Source: an uncultured Myxococcales bacterium
GTDB taxonomy: Bacteria > Myxococcota_A > UBA9042 > DTJE01
Assembly (NCBI GenBank): GCA_903847405.1
Contig: CAINDP010000216.1
Span: 1-51,016, forward strand
Reading direction: 5' to 3'
DNA length: 51,016 bases
The translations under genes were made by a program, and so were the position numbers. Every line of letters begins with the position of its first letter. Position 1 is the first letter of the stretch. Below, one piece after another: positions 7,766 through 17,052 of the stretch. Below the pieces are notes generated by a model. That model worked only from the letters and a program-made list of their open reading frames with translations, made no database searches and had not been told where the DNA came from.

Positions 7766-9300
7766 CGGGCGCAACCGCCGCCGGGGCGTCCTTCGGCCGC
7801 AACCAGCGGTTCCTCCTCCTCGGGCTGGCCGTCCTGGTGACGCTGTTCTCGGCGTGGCGCTTCAACGGCCCGTCCCGCGGCTACTGGGACACGTACATCA
7901 CGGTACCGGCCATGTTCATGACGGGCCAGGCGGTGGACCTGCACCGGATGGACGGCTCGCCGCGCTACGACATCCGGCTGCAGGGGCGCGTCCCCGACGA
8001 CACCTACGACCCGCGCCCGGACGGCTTCGGCATCGCGTCCGAGGACCAGCGCATCGGGACCGCGATCCTGTTCGCGGCGCCGTTCGCGCTGGTCAACATG
8101 GCCGCCTTCCGCTGGGGCTACGCGGCGACCTGGGGCCTCCTGTTCGTGTTCACGTTCCTCGGCCTGCGACGCCTGTCCGGCGGGTTCTGGATCCCCCTGG
8201 GGGGCGCGCTGCTGCTGGTGCTGAACCCGTTCTCGCTGACCCTCGACACCCTGAACGGGAACCTGTTCGGGCTGGCCATCCTGGTGTTCCTGTTCGTGCT
8301 GATGACGGAGGACGATCCGGCCTGGTGGCTGATCGGCCTGGTCTACGGGATCCTGGGCGGGATCCGGAACGAGGCGATCGTCCTGGCCCCCCTGATGGTC
8401 GCGTTCCTGTGGCACGACACGCAGTCGCCGCGCCGCTTCGTGCCGGCCTTCGCCGCCTTCACCGCCGCGGCGTTCGTCGCGATCCTGCCCGTGCTGTTGT
8501 GGAACCAGTTCGCCTACGGCCAGATGATCATCCACCCGTCCCAGGTCACCCACCTGGAGGGCTTCCGCCCGACGTTCCCCCACAGCCTCCTGGGCATGGA
8601 CTTCCAGTTCAACGGCCTGCTGAACGTCCCCTTCCACGATCACCTGGTCCGCACGCCGCACTTCGCGTTCCCGACCTTCCTGCTGTGGCCGCTGGTCACG
8701 ATCCTCGTGCTGGGCGTTCCGCTGGCCGCCCTGGCCGTGATCGGCGCCTTCGCGCTGGCCCGCCGGCGGCCCTTCGAGGCGCGCGCGCTGCTGTTCTGGT
8801 ACCTGGTCGTCTACGCGCTGTTCATGTTCCAGGAGAACTGGGAGGAACTGAAGCAGACCTTCATGGCGCTGCACCTGTTCCCGCTGGCGGCCTTCGTCGC
8901 CGCCGGGGCCCGGTCGCTGGCGGACGACTGGCGGCAGTGGCGGCGGTGGGCGGTCCTGGGCGCGACCTGCGCCGCGCTGGCCCTGGGCGTGCACCTCGCG
9001 GGACGGCTGGACGTGCCCGTCGACGAACGCTGGCCCGTGCGGTTCCCCCATGCCGCCCGCAACGACTCGGGCCTGGCGGAACTGCCCGACGAGCGCCGCC
9101 TGGACTGGCAGTTCTTCTACACCCGCGAAACGCCCGCGGAGGTCGAACGCCAGCGCGTCCGGCTGACGACCCCGTCCCTGTTCCCGGCGCCCTACCTGCC
9201 CTTCGCCGCCCCCCGGTCCGGCACCCTGGAACGCATCGCGAACGAGCCGTTCACCCGGGATCTGCGCACGCTGGCGATCTGGAGCTACATCTATGAGTGA
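7762..9300 (+). CDS. Multi-pass membrane protein, GT-C glycosyltransferase-like
   Basis: The 512-aa protein has a first membrane segment near residues 15-32, an extracytoplasmic loop with GYWDTYITVPAMFMTGQAVDL, and then about nine more hydrophobic segments. A hydrophilic tail of about 90 residues follows. An acidic residue in the first loop after TM1 is the arrangement of GT39/ArnT-type GT-C transferases, which take sugars from polyprenyl phosphate. That would suit the upstream GT2. The family is not certain from motifs alone. The start overlaps the wecB-like gene (ATGA), and the stop overlaps the next gene by 8 bp. Confidence 0.7.
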   Translation: MTGATAAGASFGRNQRFLLLGLAVLVTLFSAWRFNGPSRGYWDTYITVPAMFMTGQAVDLHRMDGSPRYDIRLQGRVPDDTYDPRPDGFGIASEDQRIGTAILFAAPFALVNMAAFRWGYAATWGLLFVFTFLGLRRLSGGFWIPLGGALLLVLNPFSLTLDTLNGNLFGLAILVFLFVLMTEDDPAWWLIGLVYGILGGIRNEAIVLAPLMVAFLWHDTQSPRRFVPAFAAFTAAAFVAILPVLLWNQFAYGQMIIHPSQVTHLEGFRPTFPHSLLGMDFQFNGLLNVPFHDHLVRTPHFAFPTFLLWPLVTILVLGVPLAALAVIGAFALARRRPFEARALLFWYLVVYALFMFQENWEELKQTFMALHLFPLAAFVAAGARSLADDWRQWRRWAVLGATCAALALGVHLAGRLDVPVDERWPVRFPHAARNDSGLAELPDERRLDWQFFYTRETPAEVERQRVRLTTPSLFPAPYLPFAAPRSGTLERIANEPFTRDLRTLAIWSYIYE

Positions 9301-10144
9301 GGCGCCCCCGCGCAACCCGCCGGCCCTCACCGTCACGATGATCCGGTGCTCCACCCTGCTGCTGGAGTGGGACGGGCTGCGGCTGCTGACCGACCCCTGG
9401 TTCGCGATGCACCTGCGCGGGCTGCCCTGCTTCCGGCGGCCGGGCCTTGCGCCCCGGGCCCTGGGCGCCCTGGACGCGGTGCTGGTGTCGCACCTCCACC
9501 CGGACCACCTGGATCCGGCGGCGATGTCCCGCATCCATCCGGCCCCCGCACGGGTCCTGCTCCCGCCGGGGTCGCTGGGGCTTCCCGTCGTTCGGCGCAT
9601 CCCGGCACCCGTCCAGGAACTGGCCCCCTGGCAGTCGACGAAGGTCCGCGACGCGACGGTCTGGGCGGTCCCCGGCCCCCATACCCTGCCCGGCCCCGAG
9701 GAAGTGAACTACGTGGTGGACGTGCCGGGCTGGGGCCGCCTGTTCTTCGGCGGCGATGCGCGCTTCGACGGCCCCGCGCTGGTGGAAATCGCACGCCGCT
9801 TCGCCCCGTTCCGCGTGGCGTTGCTGCCCGTCGGCGGCACGCGCATCCTGGGCCGGCGCACCGTGATGAACCCCGCGGACGCCTGGCGCGCGGCCCGCCT
9901 GCTGGATGCGGGCCTGGTGGTCCCGATCCACGAAGGCGGCATCTGGCTGAGCGTCCCGCCCCTGTCCCTGCATCCGGGCCGCGCCGCGCACCTGGCCGCC
10001 CTGGCCGCCCGGGACCACGAACCCGACCGCGTGGTCGTCCTGCGCGAGGGGCAGCGCCTGCGGGTCGACGCCGCTACCCCTTCCAGGCCTCCAGGCACAC
10101 GCCCGGCTCCGGACCGTCGTCCCCCAGGGGCACGTCCCAGGTGA
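9293..10144 (+). CDS. MBL-fold metallo-hydrolase (UlaG-like)
   Basis: The 283-aa protein shows the metallo-beta-lactamase fold: a TDPWF turn, the zinc motif HLHPDHLD (67-74), the GGDARFDGP aspartate block, and a late His in PIHEGG. It resembles UlaG/N-acyl-phosphatidylethanolamine phospholipase D-like hydrolases, which cleave phosphoester or lactone bonds. Here it may trim a phospho-sugar or lipid-linked intermediate. It is the last gene of the plus operon. Its final 71 bp overlap the 3' end of the convergent gene at 10074; the overlapping tail is Pro/Arg-rich low complexity. Confidence 0.8.
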   Translation: MSEAPPRNPPALTVTMIRCSTLLLEWDGLRLLTDPWFAMHLRGLPCFRRPGLAPRALGALDAVLVSHLHPDHLDPAAMSRIHPAPARVLLPPGSLGLPVVRRIPAPVQELAPWQSTKVRDATVWAVPGPHTLPGPEEVNYVVDVPGWGRLFFGGDARFDGPALVEIARRFAPFRVALLPVGGTRILGRRTVMNPADAWRAARLLDAGLVVPIHEGGIWLSVPPLSLHPGRAAHLAALAARDHEPDRVVVLREGQRLRVDAATPSRPPGTRPAPDRRPPGARPR

Positions 10145-12251
10145 ACAGGACCGTCGGCACCGTGTAGACCGCCATCCACAGCATCATGTTCGCATCGCGA
10201 TTCACGGCCAGGTCCAGGATCCCCTCCGGCAGCGGGACCGGCGGGTCCGGATAGAAACCGGGCACCCGCAGGGTCACCACCGCCAGGAGGAATTCCTGGG
10301 GCATCTGCAGGCGCAGGATCACCAGGTCCACGGCGTTGTCGGAAAACGGCACCTTGCGGTTCGTCAGGATCACCGGTCCCGGCTGGGTGGCCAGGTCCAG
10401 GGCCGCCGGCGAGGGTTCCGACAGGACGCGCACCGGGGCGCACTGCCGCGTCGGCATTTCGGTCAGGTCCAGCCGGACCCGCACGGGTTCGCGGGCCGGG
10501 GGCGGGAACGGGTCCTCCGGACGCCAGGCGACGTCCGACCGGAACTCGCGCCGGTACAGTTCCGGGGCAAAGACCGGGCCCATCTTCTCGGGGATCGGCT
10601 CCGTCTGGTCCTCGTATCGCGGGTGGGACACCTCGTACACGGCCTGCCGCCAATTCCCCCCCGAAAACAGGACGGACCCGATCAGATCCCGCGGGAACGG
10701 CGACCCGGCGACGAACTCCTTCCGGGTGATCGCGTACTCCGCATCGCCTTCCCGCGGCATCGCGGGACGCACCTCGTAGGCCCGGGGATCGACGGGGAAC
10801 CGCAGCCCGTCCGCAGCCCGGACCGCCAGCGACAGCCCCAGCGAGGCCCCCAGCGTGGCGGCCAGGAAGACCACCCTGCGGCCCCGGCGGAACAGGAAGA
10901 CCAGGGCGGCCCAGGCGCACAGGACGACCGGGGCGTACAGGTTGATCACGAACCGCAACTTGTCGTGCTCGCTCCAGTTTCCCTGGATCATCAGGACCAG
11001 GTAGACGGGCGCCATGAACCCCAGCAGCAGCAGCGCGTCCCGGCGCCGGTTGCGCATCATCCAGGCGGCGCCGAACAGGGCCAGCACCGCCAGCACGGTC
11101 CCGAAGTCGCGCACCAGCGTCATCGGCAGCAGCAGGGCCTGGGGAAACGCGGTGAAGGGGCTCCGCAACTGGTCCGGGATCAGGGGCCAGTTGAACATGT
11201 AGGGCAGGGTGAAGTCGAACCCCAGCACGCTGTGGGCCACCGGGTTGGGAATGTGCATGAAACTTTCATGGTGCAGGATCGACCCGAAGGCCGCCCAGTG
11301 ATGGTAGGCCCACGCCAGCGAGGGAATCGAAAACCCCAGCAGGAAGAGGGCCGTGGTCCGGACGCGCCGGCCGGACGTGAGGGTGAAGGCCACCGGCCCC
11401 ACGATCCCGGGCAGCAGGATGTGCCGGCAGCCGAAGGCCAGGCCGAAGAACACCCCCGCCAGCAGCGGGCTGGGCACGGTGCGCATCAGCAGGTACAGCG
11501 CGACGGTCGACGCCGCCAGCGTGTGCACGTTCTGATCCATTTCGGCCAGGGACAGCAGGGTGGGCTGCAGCGCGAACATCGCGGCCAGCAGCATCCCCGC
11601 CCGCCAGTCCCGCGCCAGCATCTCGCCCAGCAGGAAGGCCACCAGGACCAGCAGCAGGTGCTCCATCGTGTAGAACACGCGGAATCCCAGGAACCCGAAC
11701 AGCGCGGGGCTCGCCGACACCAGCGCCGGGTTGCCCTCCCGCTCCTCCATCGGCAGCGCCATCACGTCGTTCCGGGCGTTGTCCGACGTGGTGCCGTCCC
11801 CCATCGTGATGCCGGTCGCATAGGCGACGGGGTAGTTCGCGCAATGCAGGAAGAACGAGTTCTTGTCGAACCGGACGAAGTACACGGCCAGGGTGGCCAC
11901 CGCCAGCACCATGACCCATCGCACCCGACGGCCCGGCAGGCGGAATGGCGGGACACCGGCCGCGCGCCGCGCCAGCCAGGCCCGAACGTCCCGCACGATG
12001 ACCGGGAGGTGCACGACGTTGATCAGGTTCGCCGCGACCAGGACGAACGTCTTCGTCAGCCAGACGTGGACCAGGGCCGCGGCGACGAAGTACAGCGCCG
12101 ACCCGCAGAACAGCCCGATCCCCAGGCTCAGCACCGCCGTTTCAACGGGGTCCTCGGTCCGGACGAACCGCCGGACGATCCCGTACCCCGGCAGCCAGAA
12201 GACATCGAAGACGATCAGGATGACGACCAGCGCGTCCAGAAAGGTCCCCAT
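10074..12251 (-). CDS. Large multi-pass membrane protein, GT-C-like architecture
   Basis: The 725-aa protein has about twelve hydrophobic segments over the first 460 residues, then an extracytoplasmic-looking domain of about 260 residues. The loop after the third or fourth segment contains HCANYPVAYATGITMGDGT. The organisation recalls dolichyl-phosphate-mannose-protein mannosyltransferase-like or 'glycosyltransferase family 39-like' membrane proteins, but no diagnostic motif was recognised. It lies 21 bp downstream of the membrane-propeller gene and is probably co-transcribed with it. Its 3' end overlaps the convergent MBL gene. Confidence 0.65.
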   Translation of the reverse strand: MGTFLDALVVILIVFDVFWLPGYGIVRRFVRTEDPVETAVLSLGIGLFCGSALYFVAAALVHVWLTKTFVLVAANLINVVHLPVIVRDVRAWLARRAAGVPPFRLPGRRVRWVMVLAVATLAVYFVRFDKNSFFLHCANYPVAYATGITMGDGTTSDNARNDVMALPMEEREGNPALVSASPALFGFLGFRVFYTMEHLLLVLVAFLLGEMLARDWRAGMLLAAMFALQPTLLSLAEMDQNVHTLAASTVALYLLMRTVPSPLLAGVFFGLAFGCRHILLPGIVGPVAFTLTSGRRVRTTALFLLGFSIPSLAWAYHHWAAFGSILHHESFMHIPNPVAHSVLGFDFTLPYMFNWPLIPDQLRSPFTAFPQALLLPMTLVRDFGTVLAVLALFGAAWMMRNRRRDALLLLGFMAPVYLVLMIQGNWSEHDKLRFVINLYAPVVLCAWAALVFLFRRGRRVVFLAATLGASLGLSLAVRAADGLRFPVDPRAYEVRPAMPREGDAEYAITRKEFVAGSPFPRDLIGSVLFSGGNWRQAVYEVSHPRYEDQTEPIPEKMGPVFAPELYRREFRSDVAWRPEDPFPPPAREPVRVRLDLTEMPTRQCAPVRVLSEPSPAALDLATQPGPVILTNRKVPFSDNAVDLVILRLQMPQEFLLAVVTLRVPGFYPDPPVPLPEGILDLAVNRDANMMLWMAVYTVPTVLFTWDVPLGDDGPEPGVCLEAWKG

Positions 12252-12272
12252 CCCTGATCCTCGCGAGTTGGC

Positions 12273-13838
12273 TCACTCCGGCGCGGCGTCCTTCCGGTTC
12301 AGCAACCCCGGCACGTCCAGCCGGTACAGCCCCTGCTCGGTGCCGATGTAGAACTCGCCGCCCGGGCCCGGAACGACGCAGCGCGACCCGCCGGGGATCT
12401 CGTGCGTCATCAGGGGCGCCCCGGTGTCGAGGTCGAAGATTTCGATCAATCCCCGGGCATACCCGACGGCGGCCACGACGTTCCGGCGGAAGTCCGCGCC
12501 GACCGCCCGGCTGACCATCGACAGGGGGATGCGGCGCAGCAGTTCCAGGTCGCCGTCGTAGACCTGGATTTCCGGGGTGTCCACCCAGTGGTTGATGCTG
12601 ACCACGCGGTTGCCGTTGCGCTCGGCCACCACCTCGAAGTGCCCCGACAGCGAGTCCCGCAGCGTCTTCACGGTTTCCATGGTACGGACGTCCACCGCGT
12701 CCAGCCCGAAGCTGCCCGACAGCCCGCCCTTCAGGATGTTCCCGCCGTACGCCCGGAAGATCCGGGTGTCGCTCTGCGCCGCCGACGACAGCCACCAGGA
12801 ACCGGGCGTTCCGTGGGCCGGCTGGATGTCCAGGTTGGCCAACCCCTTGTCGGTCCGGATGAAGTCGAAGGTCGTGTTGATCAGCGCGTAGTCGTCGAAG
12901 ATGCTGACGTAGTCGAAGTAGTCGTCGTGGGCCCCGGGGATCTGCCGGCGCGCGCGCACCTCCCCCTGGGCATCCAGGATGATCGCTTCCCGGCCGGGAA
13001 GGACCGACGGATCGGGATTGTCCCGCGGGCGGCGGACGACGCTCAGGTACACGTCGCCATTGCCGCGATCGATCCCCATGCCGATGACTTCCGCGCCCTG
13101 CAGGCGGATCGTCCTGACCTGGTCGGTCGCCAGGTCGACGCGCTCCAGGGCGGCCGGTTCGTAGGCGGCCGGGCGGCCCTGCTGGGAAAAGCGGAAGCGA
13201 TAGTTCATCCACAGGACGTTGCGCTGCTCGTCGATTCTGATCCCGCGCGGCATTTCCACGATGCCCTTCGGCTTTTCGATCCGCAGCAGGGCGTGCAGGG
13301 ACGGGTCCTCGTTGAATCGCGCCACCGCCGCATCGCTGTCGTGCTGGGCGATCATCACGTTCGCCGTCACGGCCGTGCTGGCGATCGAAACCAGCAGGAA
13401 GATCCGGGCCGCCCCCAGGAAGGCCAATCGCCGGCGCAGCAACCAGGCGATTGCCGCCGGGACCACGAACATCGTCACCAGGGACAGCAGGAGGTGGATG
13501 CGGAAGGCCAGGATGCCGAACTGCAGGATCGAGGCGTCCACCGCGCTGATCAACAACCCGGCGTACAGGACGTTCGTGACGTACCGGAATCGTCCCAGCA
13601 GGCGGAAATGATGGATGATGCTGGTGATCAGGATCAGGCCCAGGAAGATCGGGATCGCGTTGAAGTCGATGTGGCCGGCCGTGATGATCGCGCAATCCAT
13701 CAGGACCCGCAGGACCTTCTGCCGCCGGCTGAACGTGCCGACCGGCTTCCCTTCGTTGTCCCGAACCTCGCCCATCGCCGGCGCCCGTCCCCAAATGACC
13801 GCCAATCCTACCAGAACGTCCCTGCGGAATCCGTCCAT
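12273..13838 (-). CDS. Membrane-anchored beta-propeller protein
   Basis: The 521-aa protein has five or so N-terminal hydrophobic segments (about residues 45-160). A C-terminal repeat domain of short beta-blades follows, such as GMGIDRGNGDVYLSVV, NVVAAVGYARGLIEIFDLDTG and GEFYIGTEQGLYRLDVPG. Blades of this NHL/YVTN kind form a propeller, probably outside the cytoplasmic membrane. It resembles in plan the tandem proteins at 13898 and 15423 and the one at 33109, though their GV(E/R)VLF linker is not seen here. Start: ATG 13838 is chosen; ATG 13856 is also possible and would still leave room for the divergent gene at 13898. Function unknown. Confidence 0.65.
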   Translation of the reverse strand: MDGFRRDVLVGLAVIWGRAPAMGEVRDNEGKPVGTFSRRQKVLRVLMDCAIITAGHIDFNAIPIFLGLILITSIIHHFRLLGRFRYVTNVLYAGLLISAVDASILQFGILAFRIHLLLSLVTMFVVPAAIAWLLRRRLAFLGAARIFLLVSIASTAVTANVMIAQHDSDAAVARFNEDPSLHALLRIEKPKGIVEMPRGIRIDEQRNVLWMNYRFRFSQQGRPAAYEPAALERVDLATDQVRTIRLQGAEVIGMGIDRGNGDVYLSVVRRPRDNPDPSVLPGREAIILDAQGEVRARRQIPGAHDDYFDYVSIFDDYALINTTFDFIRTDKGLANLDIQPAHGTPGSWWLSSAAQSDTRIFRAYGGNILKGGLSGSFGLDAVDVRTMETVKTLRDSLSGHFEVVAERNGNRVVSINHWVDTPEIQVYDGDLELLRRIPLSMVSRAVGADFRRNVVAAVGYARGLIEIFDLDTGAPLMTHEIPGGSRCVVPGPGGEFYIGTEQGLYRLDVPGLLNRKDAAPE

Positions 13839-13897
13839 TGACACGCCCCGACCCATGGGCAACCATCCGTCCACCCTGTCCCTCCGGCGAGGACGCG

Positions 13898-15421
13898 ATG
13901 CGGAAACTGGCGGGCCTGCTGGGCCGGGACGCGCATTTCCTCCCGGTGTCGGCGGCGCTGTACTCCCTGTGCGACGCCTGGGTCGAGTTCGCCACACCGG
14001 ACTTCCGGTACGAACGGCTGCTGTTCCTCCCGGTGATCCTGGGGATCGCCTGGCGGGCCGGGAAGGTTCCCTCGGGACCACGGCCGGGCAACCGCCTGCT
14101 GGACGTCGCCGCCGTCGGGTCGCTGGGCCTCCTGGCGGCCCTGCTGGCGCTGAGTCTGGGGGGAGGCCTGCAGCCCCTGGCCGTCTTCTGGTCCAGTGCG
14201 CCCGTGCTGTTCGCCGTCCATGCCGGGCTGGTCGGACTGCTGATCCTGGCGCTGTGCCTGCTCCGGGCGCCCTGGGCAGCGGTCACGACCGTCCTGCTGC
14301 TGGCGGCGGCCGTCCAGTTCGTGCAGATCGACCGGCCCGAATTCGAGCCCTGGCGTTCGGTCGTGCCCTGGTCCCTGGTGGTCGCCTGGGCCTGGGTCCG
14401 GACGCGGGGACCCGCGCCCTTCCGCAACAGCGCGCTGGTCCTGGCGGTACTGGCGGTTTCCCTGAGTTCCCTGCCCCTGAAGAACGGCCGGTACGTGCCG
14501 CCGACCCGGGACGCGCTGCAGGCCATGCAGACCGCGCCCGGGGTCGAACTGCTGTTCGACAACCGGTCCGACCGGGGCATCCCGCGGTATCGCAAGGAGG
14601 TGTTCTGCAATCCGATCACCGGCACCCTGTTCGTGACGCCCCACAGCGGCAGCACGGCGGTGGCCGAAATCGACGCGGGCGGCGGCGTCCGGACGTTCAA
14701 CCTCCCGGACCAGGCCTGCGACAACAGCCTGGTGGACGGCCCCCTCCTGGTCACGGGCCTGAACGGGACCCTGGCGACGGTGGACCTATCGACCGGGCGG
14801 ATCGTGTCCCGCCTGCCGGTCTGCGAAGGCCGGATCTACTACATCAATGCCGATCCCGAGGCCCGACGCATCGTGGTGTCCTGCGGCGACCCCCGACAGT
14901 GCGTCGTGCTGGACGAAGTCGGCGGCCGGTGGGTCCCGAACCCCGCGCCCTTCACCGGGGACCAGTGCCTGCCGGTGGGCGACGACCGGATCCTGATCGG
15001 GCCCGACCTGCGGCTGATCGACCTGCGCACCGGGACGAGGATCGACACGGGCCCACAGCATCGCTCCACCGAATTGGGCGCCGTGTTCAACCAACTGTTC
15101 GTCGATCCCCCCGAAAACCGGGTCTACGTTCCGGGGATGCAGTCGGGACGGATCCGGGTCCACGAACTGGAAACCCTGAAATTCATCGGGGAAATCCAGG
15201 CCGAACCCGGGGTCCGAGGCGTTCTGGTGGACGACCGGGACCCGGGCCGCCTGTTCAGTTGGAACTACACTACGGGGAGGATCCTCCAGCACGCGCTGCC
15301 CGCCGGCACGATCGTGAATTCCTGGGACGTGGGCCCGATCCTCCGGCGGGTCACCTGGGACTGCGACGGGACGTCCCTGCTGGCGGTTTCCAGCCAGGGG
15401 GGCTTCCGGATTCGACCGTAG
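13898..15421 (+). CDS. Membrane-anchored beta-propeller protein (tandem copy A)
   Basis: The 507-aa protein has five or six N-terminal hydrophobic segments up to about residue 195, the linker LPLKNGRYVPPT, then GVELLF and a propeller of YVTN-like blades. Paired cysteines recur in the blades (EVFCNP, DQACDNS, VSCGDPRQC, GDQCLP) and are conserved in the next gene, so disulphides on the periplasmic side are likely. It ends SSQGGFRIRP, identical to its neighbour. A GAGG site precedes the ATG at 13898. A TTGACA lies at 13838-13843 in the divergent gap but has no clear -10. No function is known to me for this architecture. Confidence 0.7.
   Translation: MRKLAGLLGRDAHFLPVSAALYSLCDAWVEFATPDFRYERLLFLPVILGIAWRAGKVPSGPRPGNRLLDVAAVGSLGLLAALLALSLGGGLQPLAVFWSSAPVLFAVHAGLVGLLILALCLLRAPWAAVTTVLLLAAAVQFVQIDRPEFEPWRSVVPWSLVVAWAWVRTRGPAPFRNSALVLAVLAVSLSSLPLKNGRYVPPTRDALQAMQTAPGVELLFDNRSDRGIPRYRKEVFCNPITGTLFVTPHSGSTAVAEIDAGGGVRTFNLPDQACDNSLVDGPLLVTGLNGTLATVDLSTGRIVSRLPVCEGRIYYINADPEARRIVVSCGDPRQCVVLDEVGGRWVPNPAPFTGDQCLPVGDDRILIGPDLRLIDLRTGTRIDTGPQHRSTELGAVFNQLFVDPPENRVYVPGMQSGRIRVHELETLKFIGEIQAEPGVRGVLVDDRDPGRLFSWNYTTGRILQHALPAGTIVNSWDVGPILRRVTWDCDGTSLLAVSSQGGFRIRP
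15297..15421 (+). repeat. Long imperfect direct repeat with 16840-16964
   Basis: The last roughly 125 bp of the two tandem propeller genes are near-identical at DNA level, for example gggacgtgggcccgatcctc in both. They mark a gene duplication in which the 3' ends have stayed most alike. Confidence 0.75.
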
Positions 15422-15422
15422 G

Positions 15423-16964
15423 ATGGAGGTTCCGACGCCAGCGAAGCCAGAATCCGCAGGGACGACCGTGGCGAGGATGGGTCTGCTGCGCGGCGGCGCC
15501 AATTTCCTGGCGGTCGGCGCCGCCCTGTACGCGGCCTGGGATTCCCACGTGGAATTCCATCCCACCGGCATCCGGTACGCCCGGCTGCTGGCCCTCCCGG
15601 TGATCCTCGGGCTGCTCTGGGTCCTGGGGCGCCTGGCGTCGGGGCCCCGCCTGGCCAGCCGGGCGATCGACGCGCTGGTCTTCCTGGGGCTGTGCGCGCT
15701 GGTCCCGGCATTCGGCATCTACGAAACGCCGATCTTCTGGATCAGCGATCCCGCCGGGTTCGCGCTGCATTCCGCGCTGATGGGCCTGATGATCCTGGTG
15801 GTTGCCCTGGTCCGAAGCCGGTGGGCGTCGGTGCTGGCGATCGCCGTCATCGCGGTCGCGGTCCTCCTTCCGCAGGCGTTCCGGCCGCAGGTCGAACTGT
15901 GGCGATCGGCCGTTCCCTGGGCGCTGGTCATCGCGTGGGCGTGGGCCCGGACCCGGGGTCCCGGACGCCCGGCCGCCGGCGTGCTGGTCGCGGTCGTCCT
16001 GGCGCTGGGGCTGGGCATGCTGCCCCTGAAGGCCGGGCGGTACGTCCCCCCCACCGCGGCCAGGGCTGAAGCGATCCGGTCCCAGGCCGGCGTCGAGGTC
16101 CTGTTCCTGGACGACGCCGACCCCCGCATTCCGGCATTCCGCAAGGAAATGCTGTGCGACCCGTTCACGGGCGCGCTGGTCGTGACGCCCCACGACGGCA
16201 GCACGTCCCTGGCGCAGATCCAGCCCGACGGCGAGGTCCAGGCCTTCGACCTGCCCGACGAGGCGTGCGACGCCAGCCTGCTGGACGGCCCCCTGCTGCT
16301 GACGGGGCTCGGGGGAAACCTGGCCGTCGTGGACCTGCAGACCCGGCGCATCGCAACCGAAGTCCCGCTGTGCCGGGGGCGGGTCTACTACATCAGCCCG
16401 GACCCGGCGCGACGCCGCCTGGTCGTGTCCTGCGGCGATCCCAACCAGTGCTTCGTGCTGGAGGACGGCCCCGACGGCTGGGTGTCGCCCTACGACCCGC
16501 TCCCGGGCGAGCAGTGCCTGTTCGTCGATGACACGCGCGTCCTGGTCAGCCCCGAACTGGTCTTCGCGACCCTCGCCGACCACTGGCAGATCGAGCCGGG
16601 CAACCGGGGCAAGGCCCTGCCCGCGCCCTTCCACCAGGTCTTCGCCGACCTCGACACGGGCCGCGTGTTCTATCCCATGATGCTGACCGGTGAAATCCAG
16701 GTGCGCGACCTGGAAACCCTGGACGTCCTGGCGACCTTCCAGGCCGAGCGCGGCGTCCGGGGCGTGCTGCTGGATCCACTGACCCACCAGCGGGTCTTCA
16801 GTTGGAACTACGCCACGGGGTTGATCCACCTGCACTCCCTGCCCGAGGGCACGATCACGCGGTCGTGGGACGTGGGCCCGATCCTCCGGAACCTCCGCTG
16901 GGACTGCGACGGGACCTCCCTGCTGGCGGTGTCCAGCCAGGGCGGGTTCCGGATCCGGCCGTGA
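15423..16964 (+). CDS. Membrane-anchored beta-propeller protein (tandem copy B)
   Basis: The 513-aa paralogue of the preceding gene begins one base after its stop. The order is the same: N-terminal membrane segments, the LPLKAGRYVPPT linker, GVEVLF, then blades with the same cysteines (EMLCDP, DEACDAS, VSCGDPNQC, GEQCLF) and the same C-terminus. ATG 15423 has no Shine-Dalgarno; an internal ATG at 15477, preceded directly by GCGAGG, aligns better with copy A and may be the real start. Likely translationally coupled to copy A. Function unknown; the pair may form a dimer or recognise two related ligands. Confidence 0.7.
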   Translation: MEVPTPAKPESAGTTVARMGLLRGGANFLAVGAALYAAWDSHVEFHPTGIRYARLLALPVILGLLWVLGRLASGPRLASRAIDALVFLGLCALVPAFGIYETPIFWISDPAGFALHSALMGLMILVVALVRSRWASVLAIAVIAVAVLLPQAFRPQVELWRSAVPWALVIAWAWARTRGPGRPAAGVLVAVVLALGLGMLPLKAGRYVPPTAARAEAIRSQAGVEVLFLDDADPRIPAFRKEMLCDPFTGALVVTPHDGSTSLAQIQPDGEVQAFDLPDEACDASLLDGPLLLTGLGGNLAVVDLQTRRIATEVPLCRGRVYYISPDPARRRLVVSCGDPNQCFVLEDGPDGWVSPYDPLPGEQCLFVDDTRVLVSPELVFATLADHWQIEPGNRGKALPAPFHQVFADLDTGRVFYPMMLTGEIQVRDLETLDVLATFQAERGVRGVLLDPLTHQRVFSWNYATGLIHLHSLPEGTITRSWDVGPILRNLRWDCDGTSLLAVSSQGGFRIRP

Positions 16965-16974
16965 CGCCGTGCGG

Positions 16975-17004
16975 TTGACTTGCCCGCCCGACCTTGATTA
17001 CCTT
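16975..17004 (+). promoter_or_regulatory. Putative promoter of the lipoprotein gene
   Basis: TTGACT (16975-16980), an 18-bp spacer, TACCTT (16999-17004). It lies in the short gap after the tandem propeller genes, with about 40 bp of leader before the ATG at 17053. Confidence 0.45.
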
Positions 17005-17052
17005 TCGTTTCTATTGGAACGTCCCGAGGCGGGAAGAACGGAGGATCGAACC

